DNA of 64,000 nt from Lysobacteraceae bacterium (GTDB lineage Bacteria; Bdellovibrionota; UBA1018; JAGTJX01): contig JAGTJX010000004.1 of the NCBI GenBank assembly GCA_023657465.1, positions 218,904 through 282,903 on the forward strand. The letters run 5' to 3'. The notes beneath the pieces were generated by a model, which worked only from the letters and a program-made list of their open reading frames with translations, was not told the origin of the DNA and did no database searches. Position numbers and translations under genes: made by a program. Position 1 is the first letter of the stretch, and each line of letters starts with the position of its first letter. Below are positions 1-7,688 of the stretch, one piece after another.

Positions 1-552
<552 letters not shown>

Positions 553-813
553 TTACGCTGACAGCGGGTAAATCGAAACTTGCTTACGCTTTTTGTCGTA
601 ATGTTCGAATTTAACTACGCCTGGAATAATTGAATAAAGAGTGAAATCACGGCCAACTTTTACGTTCTTTCCAGCATGGTAACGTGTACCGCGCTGACGT
701 ATGAGGACTTCGCCTGCATTCACTTGTTGTCCACCGAAACGCTTCACACCTAACATCTTAGGGTTACTGTCTCGTCCGTTTCTTGTACTACCACCGGCTT
801 TCTTATGTGCCAT
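553..813 (-). CDS. rpmA: 50S ribosomal protein L27
   Basis: L27 is a component of the large ribosomal subunit near the peptidyl transferase centre. The 86-residue product starts [16 protein letters not shown] and carries the family signature GxxVxxGxxIxRQRGT around residues 27-43. The length is normal (about 85). There is no N-terminal extension needing cleavage of the Firmicute type. It lies between rplU (20 bases upstream) and obgE (39 bases downstream), the classic ribosomal operon order. Confidence 0.98.
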   Translation of the reverse strand: MAHKKAGGSTRNGRDSNPKMLGVKRFGGQQVNAGEVLIRQRGTRYHAGKNVKVGRDFTLYSIIPGVVKFEHYDKKRKQVSIYPLSA

Positions 814-833
814 GACTAGCTCCTCTGATTACC

Positions 834-1328
834 TTATGCTTTTTTCGTTGTTTTACGTGTCGCTTTTGAAGTCTTTTTTGCAGCAGCAGTTTTTGAAACT
901 TTTGCAACTGCTTCTAAAGTGCCCTTGCTCGCGCCCAAGTTAGTTGTAAACTTTTTGAGTTTCGCAGTTTTCTCTTCGTTAGACAGAGCGAGTTTGTTTC
1001 CGCTGCCGTTGTCTACTTGAGTGATCAACACCTGAGTTTGCTCTTGGCGATGGCCTTGAGTACGGCGGTATTGTTTACGACGTTTCATCTTGATGATGAG
1101 GATTTTCTCGCCGCGACCTTGCGCTACGATTTGTCCATCAACGGATGCGCCAGCCAAAAGAGGAGCGCCAACCCAGATTTCCGATTTCTCAGTACCTGGT
1201 TTTGAAACCAAGAGTACTTCGCTGAATTTGACGGAAGAGCCTTTTTCGCCAGTCAATTTCTCGATCTGAACGATATCGCCGGGTTGAACTTTAACCTGTT
1301 TGCCACCTGTGTTTATTACTGCGTACAT
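834..1328 (-). CDS. rplU: 50S ribosomal protein L21 with a long basic C-terminal extension
   Basis: This is ribosomal protein L21, which binds 23S rRNA. Residues 1-103 match the compact family: MYAVINTGGKQVKV at the start and the K-x-RRKQYRRTQGHRQ block near residues 80-95. The protein is 164 residues against about 103 for typical L21. The extra roughly 60 residues are rich in Lys, Ala and Thr and end in a strongly basic tail (TRKTTKKA). Similar tails occur on ribosomal proteins of some lineages and probably contact rRNA. The start codon is only 34 bases from the stop of the upstream kinase gene, so a promoter for the ribosomal operon probably lies inside or just after that gene. Confidence 0.97.
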   Translation of the reverse strand: MYAVINTGGKQVKVQPGDIVQIEKLTGEKGSSVKFSEVLLVSKPGTEKSEIWVGAPLLAGASVDGQIVAQGRGEKILIIKMKRRKQYRRTQGHRQEQTQVLITQVDNGSGNKLALSNEEKTAKLKKFTTNLGASKGTLEAVAKVSKTAAAKKTSKATRKTTKKA

Positions 1329-1362
1329 AGAGGGTCTGGTTTGCCCGAGAGGTAATCTAAAG

Positions 1363-2502
1363 TCAATAGGATTGACCTGAAATTATGCCAAGCGTAAAGG
1401 TAGTTCCTTCATTTAATTTGCTCTCGACCGATATCTTGCCACCCATCTCCCTCATGAGCTGAGCCACAATGGCTAATCCCAGCCCAGTGCCCTCTCCGAC
1501 GTCCTTGGTCGTAAAGAAGGGTTTGAACAGTTTCTTCATATTTTCGGGTGAGATTCCACAGCCTGAGTCCTGAATGCGAATATCGACCTGACTTCCTGTC
1601 TGAAGAGCGGAAATTTTGAGGAAATGGGGACGTTTTTTGCCCTGTTCAATGTCTTTTTTGATCGCGTAGATAGAGTTCACAATGAGATTGAGAAACACTT
1701 GCTGAAGTCTCGCATGGTCGGCCTTGATCATGATATTTTCAGCTATTTCCATGGTGATTTGGACGGAATCTTCTTTTAGGTTTTGACCGACGAGATCGAT
1801 GATTTCTTCAGCTACAGAGTGCAGATTGAGAGTCTGTATGTTGAGTTCACTCACACTTCTACTAATAGAGAGGAGAGATCGGATGAGCTTAGAAATTCGG
1901 TCGATTTGAGAAGTGATGAGTTCCAAATTCTTAGTCATGGTAGGGTTATCGGTCTGCATCATGAGGAACTCAGCTCTGCCTCTGATGACCCCTAGTGGAG
2001 TGCCCACTTCGTGAGCCAGGCCGCTCGCCAGTAACCCAATAGAAGCTAGGCGATCTTGGTGAGTGATCTTGGTCTCGAGCTCCTTCTGGTAGCTCATGTT
2101 TGCTGCAATTCCCATGAAGCCTGCAATCTGCTGATCATCGTCTTTAAAGGGAGTAATAGTAAGTTGAACGGGAACGAGGGTACCATCCTTAGCCTTGTTC
2201 ACAAGCTCTCCCTTCCAAGTGCCAACGCTTGGATTTAAGATTTTCCTCCACATTTCTTGGTAGAATTCCTGAGGCTGGTGCCCAGAGTGGAGGAGCTTCG
2301 GGCTTGATCCAATGGCTTCTTCCTTAGTGTAGCCATAAGCTTTGCACCAAGCAGGATTCACATAAACGAGCGTACCTTGGGTATCGCTGATCATGATCGC
2401 CTCGCCTGAGTCTTCTACGCATCTGAAAAAGATGCTTTTAGGATCGACAGCAAATTCAAAAGACATGTCGTCCCATATAGCCTTATTTCGTATTTTTATC
2501 AT
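1363..2502 (-). CDS. PAS-domain sensor histidine kinase (NtrB type)
   Basis: This is a cytosolic sensor kinase of 379 residues with no membrane segment. A PAS domain lies at about residues 22-140 (ISDTQGTLVYVNPAWCKAYGY). The dimerisation domain has the phospho-accepting His164 in LAHEVGTPL. The ATPase domain shows an N box (NLIVNSIYAI), G1 (DSGCGI) and G2 ([10 protein letters not shown]). The domain order and soluble nature match NtrB-class partners of sigma-54 activators, and such an activator is encoded just upstream at 2703-4163. It follows a 28-residue peptide gene by 9 bases, and both appear to be transcribed from the sigma-54 promoter at 2623-2639. What the PAS domain senses cannot be told from the sequence. 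A second in-frame ATG (residue 13) is an alternative start. Confidence 0.92.
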   Translation of the reverse strand: MIKIRNKAIWDDMSFEFAVDPKSIFFRCVEDSGEAIMISDTQGTLVYVNPAWCKAYGYTKEEAIGSSPKLLHSGHQPQEFYQEMWRKILNPSVGTWKGELVNKAKDGTLVPVQLTITPFKDDDQQIAGFMGIAANMSYQKELETKITHQDRLASIGLLASGLAHEVGTPLGVIRGRAEFLMMQTDNPTMTKNLELITSQIDRISKLIRSLLSISRSVSELNIQTLNLHSVAEEIIDLVGQNLKEDSVQITMEIAENIMIKADHARLQQVFLNLIVNSIYAIKKDIEQGKKRPHFLKISALQTGSQVDIRIQDSGCGISPENMKKLFKPFFTTKDVGEGTGLGLAIVAQLMREMGGKISVESKLNEGTTFTLGIISGQSY

Positions 2503-2511
2503 GAATATCTT

Positions 2512-2598
2512 TTAGCTCTCGCGAGACATGACGAGTAAAAACACAGCAAACAGGCTGCATAATCCAAAAAAAGAATAAACCAAATTGATGTCGCTCAT
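2512..2598 (-). CDS. 28-residue single-pass membrane peptide
   Basis: This short ORF is below usual size limits. It starts MSDINLVYSFFGLC, continues through a hydrophobic stretch (residues 5-24, one transmembrane helix) and ends MSRES. A strong ribosome binding site, AAGGGAGG, lies 6 bases before the ATG. It sits directly downstream of a sigma-54 promoter and 9 bases before the kinase gene, so it is the first gene of that operon and may couple kinase translation. In size and shape it resembles regulatory micropeptides such as KdpF or CcoQ, but I see no specific sequence match. A role in sensing for the soluble kinase is inference. Confidence 0.7.
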   Translation of the reverse strand: MSDINLVYSFFGLCSLFAVFLLVMSRES

Positions 2599-2622
2599 AG
2601 AGCCTCCCTTGACAGTCTATAG

Positions 2623-2639
2623 AGCAAGAACTCTGCCAA
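2623..2639 (-). promoter_or_regulatory. Sigma-54 promoter for micropeptide-kinase operon
   Basis: On the minus strand the site reads TTGGCAGAGTTCTTGCT, matching the sigma-54 consensus TGGCAC-N5-TTGCW with correct GG(-24)/GC(-12) spacing and one mismatch in the -24 box. Transcription would start near 2612, about 14 bases before the start codon of the 28-residue peptide. The activator encoded at 2703-4163 is the obvious candidate regulator. Confidence 0.82.
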
Positions 2640-2673
2640 GCCTTAAGTCTTATAAATTAGATTTAAGCAGTAG

Positions 2674-2694
2674 TTGTGAGACAAAAACTCACAA
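2674..2694. promoter_or_regulatory. Palindrome upstream of sigma-54 promoter (possible enhancer site)
   Basis: The sequence is a perfect 7-bp dyad, TTGTGAG-N7-CTCACAA. Its centre is about 47 bp upstream of the -24 element and about 72 bp before the predicted start. That fits the upstream activating site of an NtrC-type protein. No T-run follows on either strand, which argues against an intrinsic terminator for the gene ending at 2703. Confidence 0.45.
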
Positions 2695-2702
2695 AGAAGA
2701 GA

Positions 2703-4163
2703 CTAATCGTCGAGCTGCGAATCAGAGATTGGGTTTTCTTCAATCTCAGGTGAGTCACTAGGAACCCAGCCATACTCACGTTCTTTTCGATACAGGGTCC
2801 TTCGATTGATTCCTAAGATTTGAGAGGCCTTATCCTTACGACCGCTTGTTTTGTCGAGTACGAGCTTCATGTACTTCTCTTCAAGTTGAGCCAGAGTCGG
2901 GAAGTTCTGAGTAGATTGATTGAAAAACTGATCTGGAGACTGAACATCAGCATTGGGAATATCAGATTCTTCGATGAGGCTTCCAGTGGCGAGAACCACT
3001 GCGCGCTCAATGACGTTTTCTAGTTCCCTGACGTTGCCTTCCCATTTGAGCTTGAGAAGTTTGTCGATGACCTTCGGACTAAATCCACGAACTTGAGATC
3101 CGTTTTGGGCAGAGTATTTCTCTAAGAAGTGCTGAGCGAGCAGAGGAATGTCTTCTTGGCGATCTCTCAATGGTGGGATCGAAATGGGAATCACACTCAG
3201 GCGATAGAATAGATCTTCTCGGAATAGTCCTTCCTTGATTGCAGCCTTAATATCCTTGTGTGTAGCGGCGACGATTCTTACATCGACGTCGATCATTTGA
3301 TTGTCACCAACAGGTCTGACTTTACGCTCTTGAATGACTCGTAGGAGCTTCGCTTGCAGAGAAGGACTCATGTCACCAATTTCGTCTAAGAAGAGTGTCC
3401 CACCGCTTGCTTCTTCGAATAAACCTTTTTTCCGTTGAATGGCTCCTGTGAATGAACCTTTGGCATGTCCGAAGAGTTCGCTCTCTAAGAGTGACTCTGG
3501 AATCGCTGTACAATTAATCGCGATGAAGGGTTTGCTCGCTCTTGATCCAGAGTTATGAATCGCACGAGCGACCATTTCTTTTCCGGTTCCGCTCTCGCCT
3601 GTAATGAGAATATTTGCGATTGAGTGAGATACTTTCTTCACAAGAGAGAAGATCTGCTGCATCGATGGCGAGCGACCCAAGAAGGTATCTCCCATCGCGA
3701 AGTTCTTTCTGATCTCTTGTCTTAAAATTTCATTGTCTTTGGATAGAATGCGCTTTTCCATCGAGCGTTCAATAGCTACACGCATTTCTGCAAGTTTGAA
3801 GGGCTTCACGATGTAGTGGTAAGCGCCGTTTTTCATTGCTTCAATTGCAGTGTCGATTGATCCGAAAGCGGTGATGAGGATGACCGGGATTTCGTGGCGT
3901 TCTTTCTGTAGGATTTTTAAGAACTCCATGCCATCCATTTGAGCCATCTTCAGGTCTGAGATGATGAGATCGACTTCGATGCTGGGTGAGCCCTTCTCGA
4001 GAGATCCTCCTGGTCGGAGAGCTTTCAGTGCATCGATTGCAAGTGGGAACGTAGTGATCTCGTAGCCCTCAGCTGTAAGGAAGTCTTGAAGCATGGATCG
4101 CATCTCGCGATCATCATCGATAACGACTATGTGGCCTTTTTTTGTGGAGACTTGAGATATCAT
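2703..4163 (-). CDS. Sigma-54-dependent response regulator (NtrC family)
   Basis: This is a 486-residue transcriptional activator with the order receiver, AAA+ and Fis-type helix-turn-helix. The receiver has the acidic triad at D16-D18 and phospho-acceptor D70, preceded by an unusual insert of about 12 residues (GGSLEKGSPSIE). The AAA+ domain has Walker A GESGTGKE, Walker B GGTLFLDEIGD and the sigma-54 contact loop GSFTGA, a Ser variant of GAFTGA. The C-terminal helix-turn-helix is KASQILGINRRTLYRKEREYG. It follows the universal stress protein gene by 4 bases. The operon appears to be driven by the perfect sigma-54 promoter at 5867-5882, so positive autoregulation is likely. Confidence 0.95.
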   Translation of the reverse strand: MISQVSTKKGHIVVIDDDREMRSMLQDFLTAEGYEITTFPLAIDALKALRPGGSLEKGSPSIEVDLIISDLKMAQMDGMEFLKILQKERHEIPVILITAFGSIDTAIEAMKNGAYHYIVKPFKLAEMRVAIERSMEKRILSKDNEILRQEIRKNFAMGDTFLGRSPSMQQIFSLVKKVSHSIANILITGESGTGKEMVARAIHNSGSRASKPFIAINCTAIPESLLESELFGHAKGSFTGAIQRKKGLFEEASGGTLFLDEIGDMSPSLQAKLLRVIQERKVRPVGDNQMIDVDVRIVAATHKDIKAAIKEGLFREDLFYRLSVIPISIPPLRDRQEDIPLLAQHFLEKYSAQNGSQVRGFSPKVIDKLLKLKWEGNVRELENVIERAVVLATGSLIEESDIPNADVQSPDQFFNQSTQNFPTLAQLEEKYMKLVLDKTSGRKDKASQILGINRRTLYRKEREYGWVPSDSPEIEENPISDSQLDD

Positions 4164-4167
4164 TGGG

Positions 4168-5082
4168 TCAATCCTTGTTCTTGAGAAGTAGGACGGGTTT
4201 ACTCGATAAACGTACTATTTGTCGAGAAATACTGCCTAAAAGCGTAGCTTCAACTGGACTGCTCTCCACAGCAAGGGCTATACAGTCTGCCTTTTCTTTA
4301 ACAGAGGCTTTTAAGAGGGCATCAATAATTCCAGGTTTTTTAGTTTCTAAAATAAACTGGGTCTTCACGCCGAATTCAGCCGCTTGATCTACCAAGCGTT
4401 TGAGAGCTTCTCCTCGGCCAGTGCTTTCGGTTTTAATGTAATTACTAAAAGGAACCCAACCACCGCCTAAGAGATAAACTCCTGATTGAAGTACGGGTTC
4501 AAGTGGCATGGGGATGCAATGATAAATGATTATCTGGGCTTTGAGTCCTTTTGAAAGTTTCAATAGAATTGGAAAAGTGCCAATCGACTGGGTCGAAAGA
4601 TCTGTAGAAAACAAAATTCGTTTGATGGGAGTCGACTTCGCACTAGGATTGACACACAGAACAGATGTTGCAGCTTTTGTCATTAGTGTTTCCGTGAAGC
4701 TTCCAATGAAGAACCGAGACAATCCAGTACGAGCATGAGTAGAAATCAGAATCAGATCCGCATGCTGTTTTCTGGCGTACTCATTGAGTGATTCTACGGT
4801 ACCTCTGAGTGACTCCTTAAAATCTCTTAAAATAACTGCGGGTTTAAGCCCCCGCAGTTTTAGTTTTTTGGTGATAGCGCTCAGAGCCTTCTTCGCAGCT
4901 GGCTCATATTGAGGTAGCCATTCTTGCGATTCGAGCATGTGAAGGCTGATTTCGGAGGGGCTGAGAACATAGACGGGTTCTAGGGATTCAGTGATAGTTG
5001 CCCATTGGCTTGCGCATTTTGCCACCGCATCAGTGACCTTTTGTTTTTCAAACGGATCTAGTGCCCAAATTGTTCTCAGCAT
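4168..5082 (-). CDS. Tandem universal stress protein (two UspA domains)
   Basis: This is a 304-residue cytosolic protein built of two Usp folds. The first covers about residues 1-147 and includes HADLILISTHARTGLSRFFIGSFTETLMTKAATSVLCV, a variant of the ATP-binding Gx2Gx9G(S/T) motif. The second covers about residues 150-304 and contains CIALAVESSPVEATLLGSISRQIVRLSSKPVLLL. Usp proteins accumulate under starvation or respiratory stress and may bind ATP. It lies between a secreted protein gene (10 bases upstream) and the NtrC-like regulator (4 bases downstream). This places it in the sigma-54 controlled stress operon. Confidence 0.9.
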   Translation of the reverse strand: MLRTIWALDPFEKQKVTDAVAKCASQWATITESLEPVYVLSPSEISLHMLESQEWLPQYEPAAKKALSAITKKLKLRGLKPAVILRDFKESLRGTVESLNEYARKQHADLILISTHARTGLSRFFIGSFTETLMTKAATSVLCVNPSAKSTPIKRILFSTDLSTQSIGTFPILLKLSKGLKAQIIIYHCIPMPLEPVLQSGVYLLGGGWVPFSNYIKTESTGRGEALKRLVDQAAEFGVKTQFILETKKPGIIDALLKASVKEKADCIALAVESSPVEATLLGSISRQIVRLSSKPVLLLKNKD

Positions 5083-5091
5083 GATCTCTCC

Positions 5092-5820
5092 TTATTCTCC
5101 GAAATTCTCAATGACGTTCACTGAACGACCACCGAGTGAGCGAATGTGAATGAGTGTGTCTCCATAAAGGTTTCTCGGGAGTTTCACTCGTTTTTGGAAT
5201 GGTACTTTTTTATCTTTGCAGCTCAAGTCTGAGTAAGTTGCGAGAGGAATGACTGTGAGAATATCATCTTCCATTCTCTCGAAACGCACATCTCTCAATT
5301 TCATGCAGGTATTGGTGAAGAGTCCTGAAAGAATGATCTCAGGGTTTGCTAAGTCTGAAACATCAATGAACGCTTGAGTAATGGGAGCATAGAAATGGTC
5401 GTCAGTTTCAGAGCGAAGTGCTCTTTTGACAGTGATATTTCTGTCGATTTGGTTGAATTTTCCAAATTCTTCTTCCAAGAAGATATCGTGTTTCCCTGCA
5501 TCAAGAGCACCGATGTTAACGGTTGCAGTGTAAGGAACTAAGATGTCCATACACTTCTCATCTGTACGGTAGTTAGCTCTATTAGTGATGAAGACACGGT
5601 TTTTATTTTGATCGATAGAAACGAGAGGGGTTGAGTATTTATAACAAGTGTTCGGATAGAATCCGCCCATAATGACTTGGGAGTTATCGTTGTTATCAAA
5701 ACCAACCGGAATAAAAATTTGAGAAGGCTTAATGATCAACTTCTTGATTTCTGCTTGAGCTCTGCTTTGAAATCCGATTGCAAATACAGAGACTAATACT
5801 AATAAACGAAACAAATTCAT
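5092..5820 (-). CDS. Secreted protein of unknown function in the sigma-54 operon
   Basis: The product has 242 residues and a clear Sec signal peptide (MNLFRLLVLVSVFAIGFQSRAQA). The frame stays open upstream to 5940. The ATG at 5820 is preferred because it begins the signal peptide and follows AAGGAGATC, a good ribosome binding site. The mature part is predicted to be mostly beta-strands, with four Cys residues in two similar contexts: FYPNTCYKYSTP near residue 60 and LFTNTCMKLRDV near 175. This suggests two repeated beta-domains, each with a disulfide. It is the first gene after the perfect sigma-54 promoter at 5867-5882. The family is not recognised. Confidence 0.85.
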   Translation of the reverse strand: MNLFRLLVLVSVFAIGFQSRAQAEIKKLIIKPSQIFIPVGFDNNDNSQVIMGGFYPNTCYKYSTPLVSIDQNKNRVFITNRANYRTDEKCMDILVPYTATVNIGALDAGKHDIFLEEEFGKFNQIDRNITVKRALRSETDDHFYAPITQAFIDVSDLANPEIILSGLFTNTCMKLRDVRFERMEDDILTVIPLATYSDLSCKDKKVPFQKRVKLPRNLYGDTLIHIRSLGGRSVNVIENFGE

Positions 5821-5866
5821 GTCTGATCTCCTTGATCTGTTTATGGTTATTGACGAAGGAGTGAAT

Positions 5867-5882
5867 AGCAATGCTCGTGCCA
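5867..5882 (-). promoter_or_regulatory. Perfect-consensus sigma-54 promoter
   Basis: On the minus strand the site reads TGGCACGAGCATTGCT, identical to the consensus TGGCAC-N5-TTGCW. The start would be near 5855, about 35 bases before the ATG at 5820. It drives the secreted protein, the tandem Usp and the NtrC-like regulator. Confidence 0.9.
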
Positions 5883-5934
5883 ATCTTGTGTCGGCTATAA
5901 ATATGAGATCAGGCGATTTTTTTTGTGGCAGTCG

Positions 5935-5950
5935 TGTCATTGATGGGACA
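5935..5950. promoter_or_regulatory. Dyad between divergent sigma-54 promoters (possible shared enhancer)
   Basis: The sequence is TGTC-N8-GACA, with further symmetry outside it (GTCG to the left, CGAC to the right, offset by 3 bases). The centre lies about 87 bp before the minus-strand start and about 117 bp before the plus-strand start. Both distances are typical for NtrC-type enhancers, so one site could serve both operons. The spacing differs from the TGTC-N6-GACA sites found elsewhere in this window. Confidence 0.35.
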
Positions 5951-6032
5951 TCTCGACTCGTGATTTTACAAAAGAGTCCCCAGAGCGAGCGCGTTAGTCT
6001 CTTGGCTAGGTCATAAAACCTCGTGAGAGAGT

Positions 6033-6048
6033 TGGCCTGGTTTCTGCA
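6033..6048 (+). promoter_or_regulatory. Sigma-54 promoter for CBS protein and cytochrome operon
   Basis: The site reads TGGCCTGGTTTCTGCA. The GG and GC dinucleotides have exact -24/-12 spacing, and the bases next to each depart modestly from consensus. The start would be near 6059, just before the TAAGGAG ribosome binding site of the gene at 6078. It diverges from the perfect sigma-54 promoter at 5867-5882. Confidence 0.75.
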
Positions 6049-6077
6049 AACTCATTTGATTAAGGAGAAAACAAAAT

Positions 6078-6482
6078 ATGAAAACAATGCCAAAAATTCA
6101 AAAAGTAATGAGCACACAACCCCACACTATCGGTCAGGATATTCGTCTTAAAACTGCGATGAATATGATGCGCGAACACGGAGTGCGACATTTACCTGTT
6201 GAACAGGGTGGAAAGCTTGTCGGAGTACTCACAGACCGAGATGTAAAACTTGTTTCTGCGTTCAAAGGTTCTGACTCGATGACTGTAGAAGAAGCGATGA
6301 CTCCAGATCCATATACAGTAGGTCCTGACGTTGCACTTGATCATGTAGTCAGCGAAATGGCGGAACATAAGTACGGTTGCGCTATCGTGATGCAGGACAA
6401 CGGAAAAGTCGTTGGGATTTTTACTGCTAATGATGGATTGAGAGTGCTCGCAGAAACTCTAAAAACTCGCTATCATGAATAG
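6078..6482 (+). CDS. Tandem CBS-domain protein
   Basis: This 134-residue cytosolic protein consists of two CBS domains only (about residues 8-60 and 70-127). Each has the typical HLPV/GCAIV, GKLVG/GKVVG and LTDRDV/FTANDG pattern. Stand-alone CBS pairs bind adenosine nucleotides and often accompany energy or oxygen stress responses; mycobacterial Hrp1 is an example. A strong ribosome binding site (TAAGGAG) precedes the ATG. The gene follows a sigma-54 promoter and is 3 bases from the cytochrome gene. It is therefore likely part of the regulon of the kinase/activator pair at 1363-4163. Confidence 0.9.
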   Translation: MKTMPKIQKVMSTQPHTIGQDIRLKTAMNMMREHGVRHLPVEQGGKLVGVLTDRDVKLVSAFKGSDSMTVEEAMTPDPYTVGPDVALDHVVSEMAEHKYGCAIVMQDNGKVVGIFTANDGLRVLAETLKTRYHE

Positions 6483-6485
6483 ATC

Positions 6486-7685
6486 ATGAAAAATAAAAAC
6501 TACGGATGGTTGACGGTGGTGCTTTTAGTTTCACACGTTTCTCTCGCTAAGGAGCCTGAAAAAAAACCCTCAGGATGGAGCACAAAGATGCATCAGATGG
6601 CTCAAGCACTCTCGGAGATCTTGGTCGATGCTTCAAGTGTAGAGAGATTCACTGCACCTAAGAATGCAAAGCGAATTGAAGCTAACTCAAAGAAACTCGC
6701 TGACCTCGCACATGACATCGCGAAGGCTACTCAAGGCGCTAAGTCTGATGTGATCTCTCCAGATGGAGATGTCAGCTTGGGAATTATTTCAGGATTGTTC
6801 AAAGAAGAATCCAACCGCGCGTATCAAGAGATTAAGAGAGGCAATAAAGTATTTGCTCGCTCAATCATTCGTTCGATACCGAGTTATTGCATGGGCTGCC
6901 ACACTCGTGGAAGTGGTGGACCAGAGTTCGGTGAGCTCCTGACAGATGCGCAGATCAAAGGATTGTCTGAATACGAAAAAGCAGAAGCTTACGCATCTGC
7001 TAGACAGTACGACAAGGCCCTCACGCAGTTTGAGTCTGTCATTAAGAATGCAAAATTCTCTCGAGAGAGAATCGTAGAGTGGGAGAGAGCTACTCGTTAT
7101 GCGGTAGCGATCTCCGTACGTGTGAAGAAAGATCCTAAGAAGGCAATCGCTATCACTGAAGAAGTTCTCGGTTCTAAAGCTTCTCCGAAGTACTTCAGAG
7201 ATGATGTCGAGCTTTGGAAGGAATCACTCGTAGCTTGGGAGAAGGAATTCTCTAAAACCCCAACATCAGAAGAAGGATTATTCGTAGAGGGGCAAAGGCT
7301 CATGAGCTTAGCACTCTCAACTCAGAAGTATTCCTCTGACCGGGGTAGTGAAGTGATTTATCTCAGAGCAACTCAAGTGTTTCACGAGTTACTGAAGTCC
7401 TATCCTAAGGGTGGAAAGACTTCCGAGAGCTTGTACATGCTAGGACTTGCGTATCGTGCGCTTCAGGATCTGAATCTCTGGTCACTGAGTGATCTCTACT
7501 TCGAAGCGTGCATCAGGCAATCGCCTAAGACTGAAGTCGCAAGTCAGTGCTTCAAGCAATACGAAGAGTCTGTGTTCATCGGATACTCAGGCAGCGGTGG
7601 AGTTTCAATTCCTTCTGACGTGAGAGCCAAGGTTCTAGAGTTAGATAGCCTAGCAAATGGACTCAGAGTAGAGAAGGCTCAGTAG
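6486..7685 (+). CDS. Periplasmic mono-haem c-type cytochrome with TPR-like C-terminal part
   Basis: The product has 399 residues and a signal peptide (about residues 1-22, ending VSLAKEP). A single CxxCH haem motif (CMGCH, residues 135-139) follows a helical region (about 35-130) that resembles cytochrome c'-like or DUF3365-type bundles. From residue 165 on there are helical repeats of TPR type (for example EKAEAYASARQYDKALTQFESVIKNAKF). These suggest a scaffold that docks the haem domain to a partner. It is translated 3 bases after the CBS gene, from the same sigma-54 promoter. Redox sensing or electron transfer under stress is inference. Confidence 0.85.
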   Translation: MKNKNYGWLTVVLLVSHVSLAKEPEKKPSGWSTKMHQMAQALSEILVDASSVERFTAPKNAKRIEANSKKLADLAHDIAKATQGAKSDVISPDGDVSLGIISGLFKEESNRAYQEIKRGNKVFARSIIRSIPSYCMGCHTRGSGGPEFGELLTDAQIKGLSEYEKAEAYASARQYDKALTQFESVIKNAKFSRERIVEWERATRYAVAISVRVKKDPKKAIAITEEVLGSKASPKYFRDDVELWKESLVAWEKEFSKTPTSEEGLFVEGQRLMSLALSTQKYSSDRGSEVIYLRATQVFHELLKSYPKGGKTSESLYMLGLAYRALQDLNLWSLSDLYFEACIRQSPKTEVASQCFKQYEESVFIGYSGSGGVSIPSDVRAKVLELDSLANGLRVEKAQ

Positions 7686-7688
7686 ACT

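Noticed and set aside
5935-5950. Sixth member of the TGTC-N6-GACA operator family
   Set aside because: The spacing is N8, not N6, and it sits between sigma-54 promoters; treated as a separate possible enhancer.
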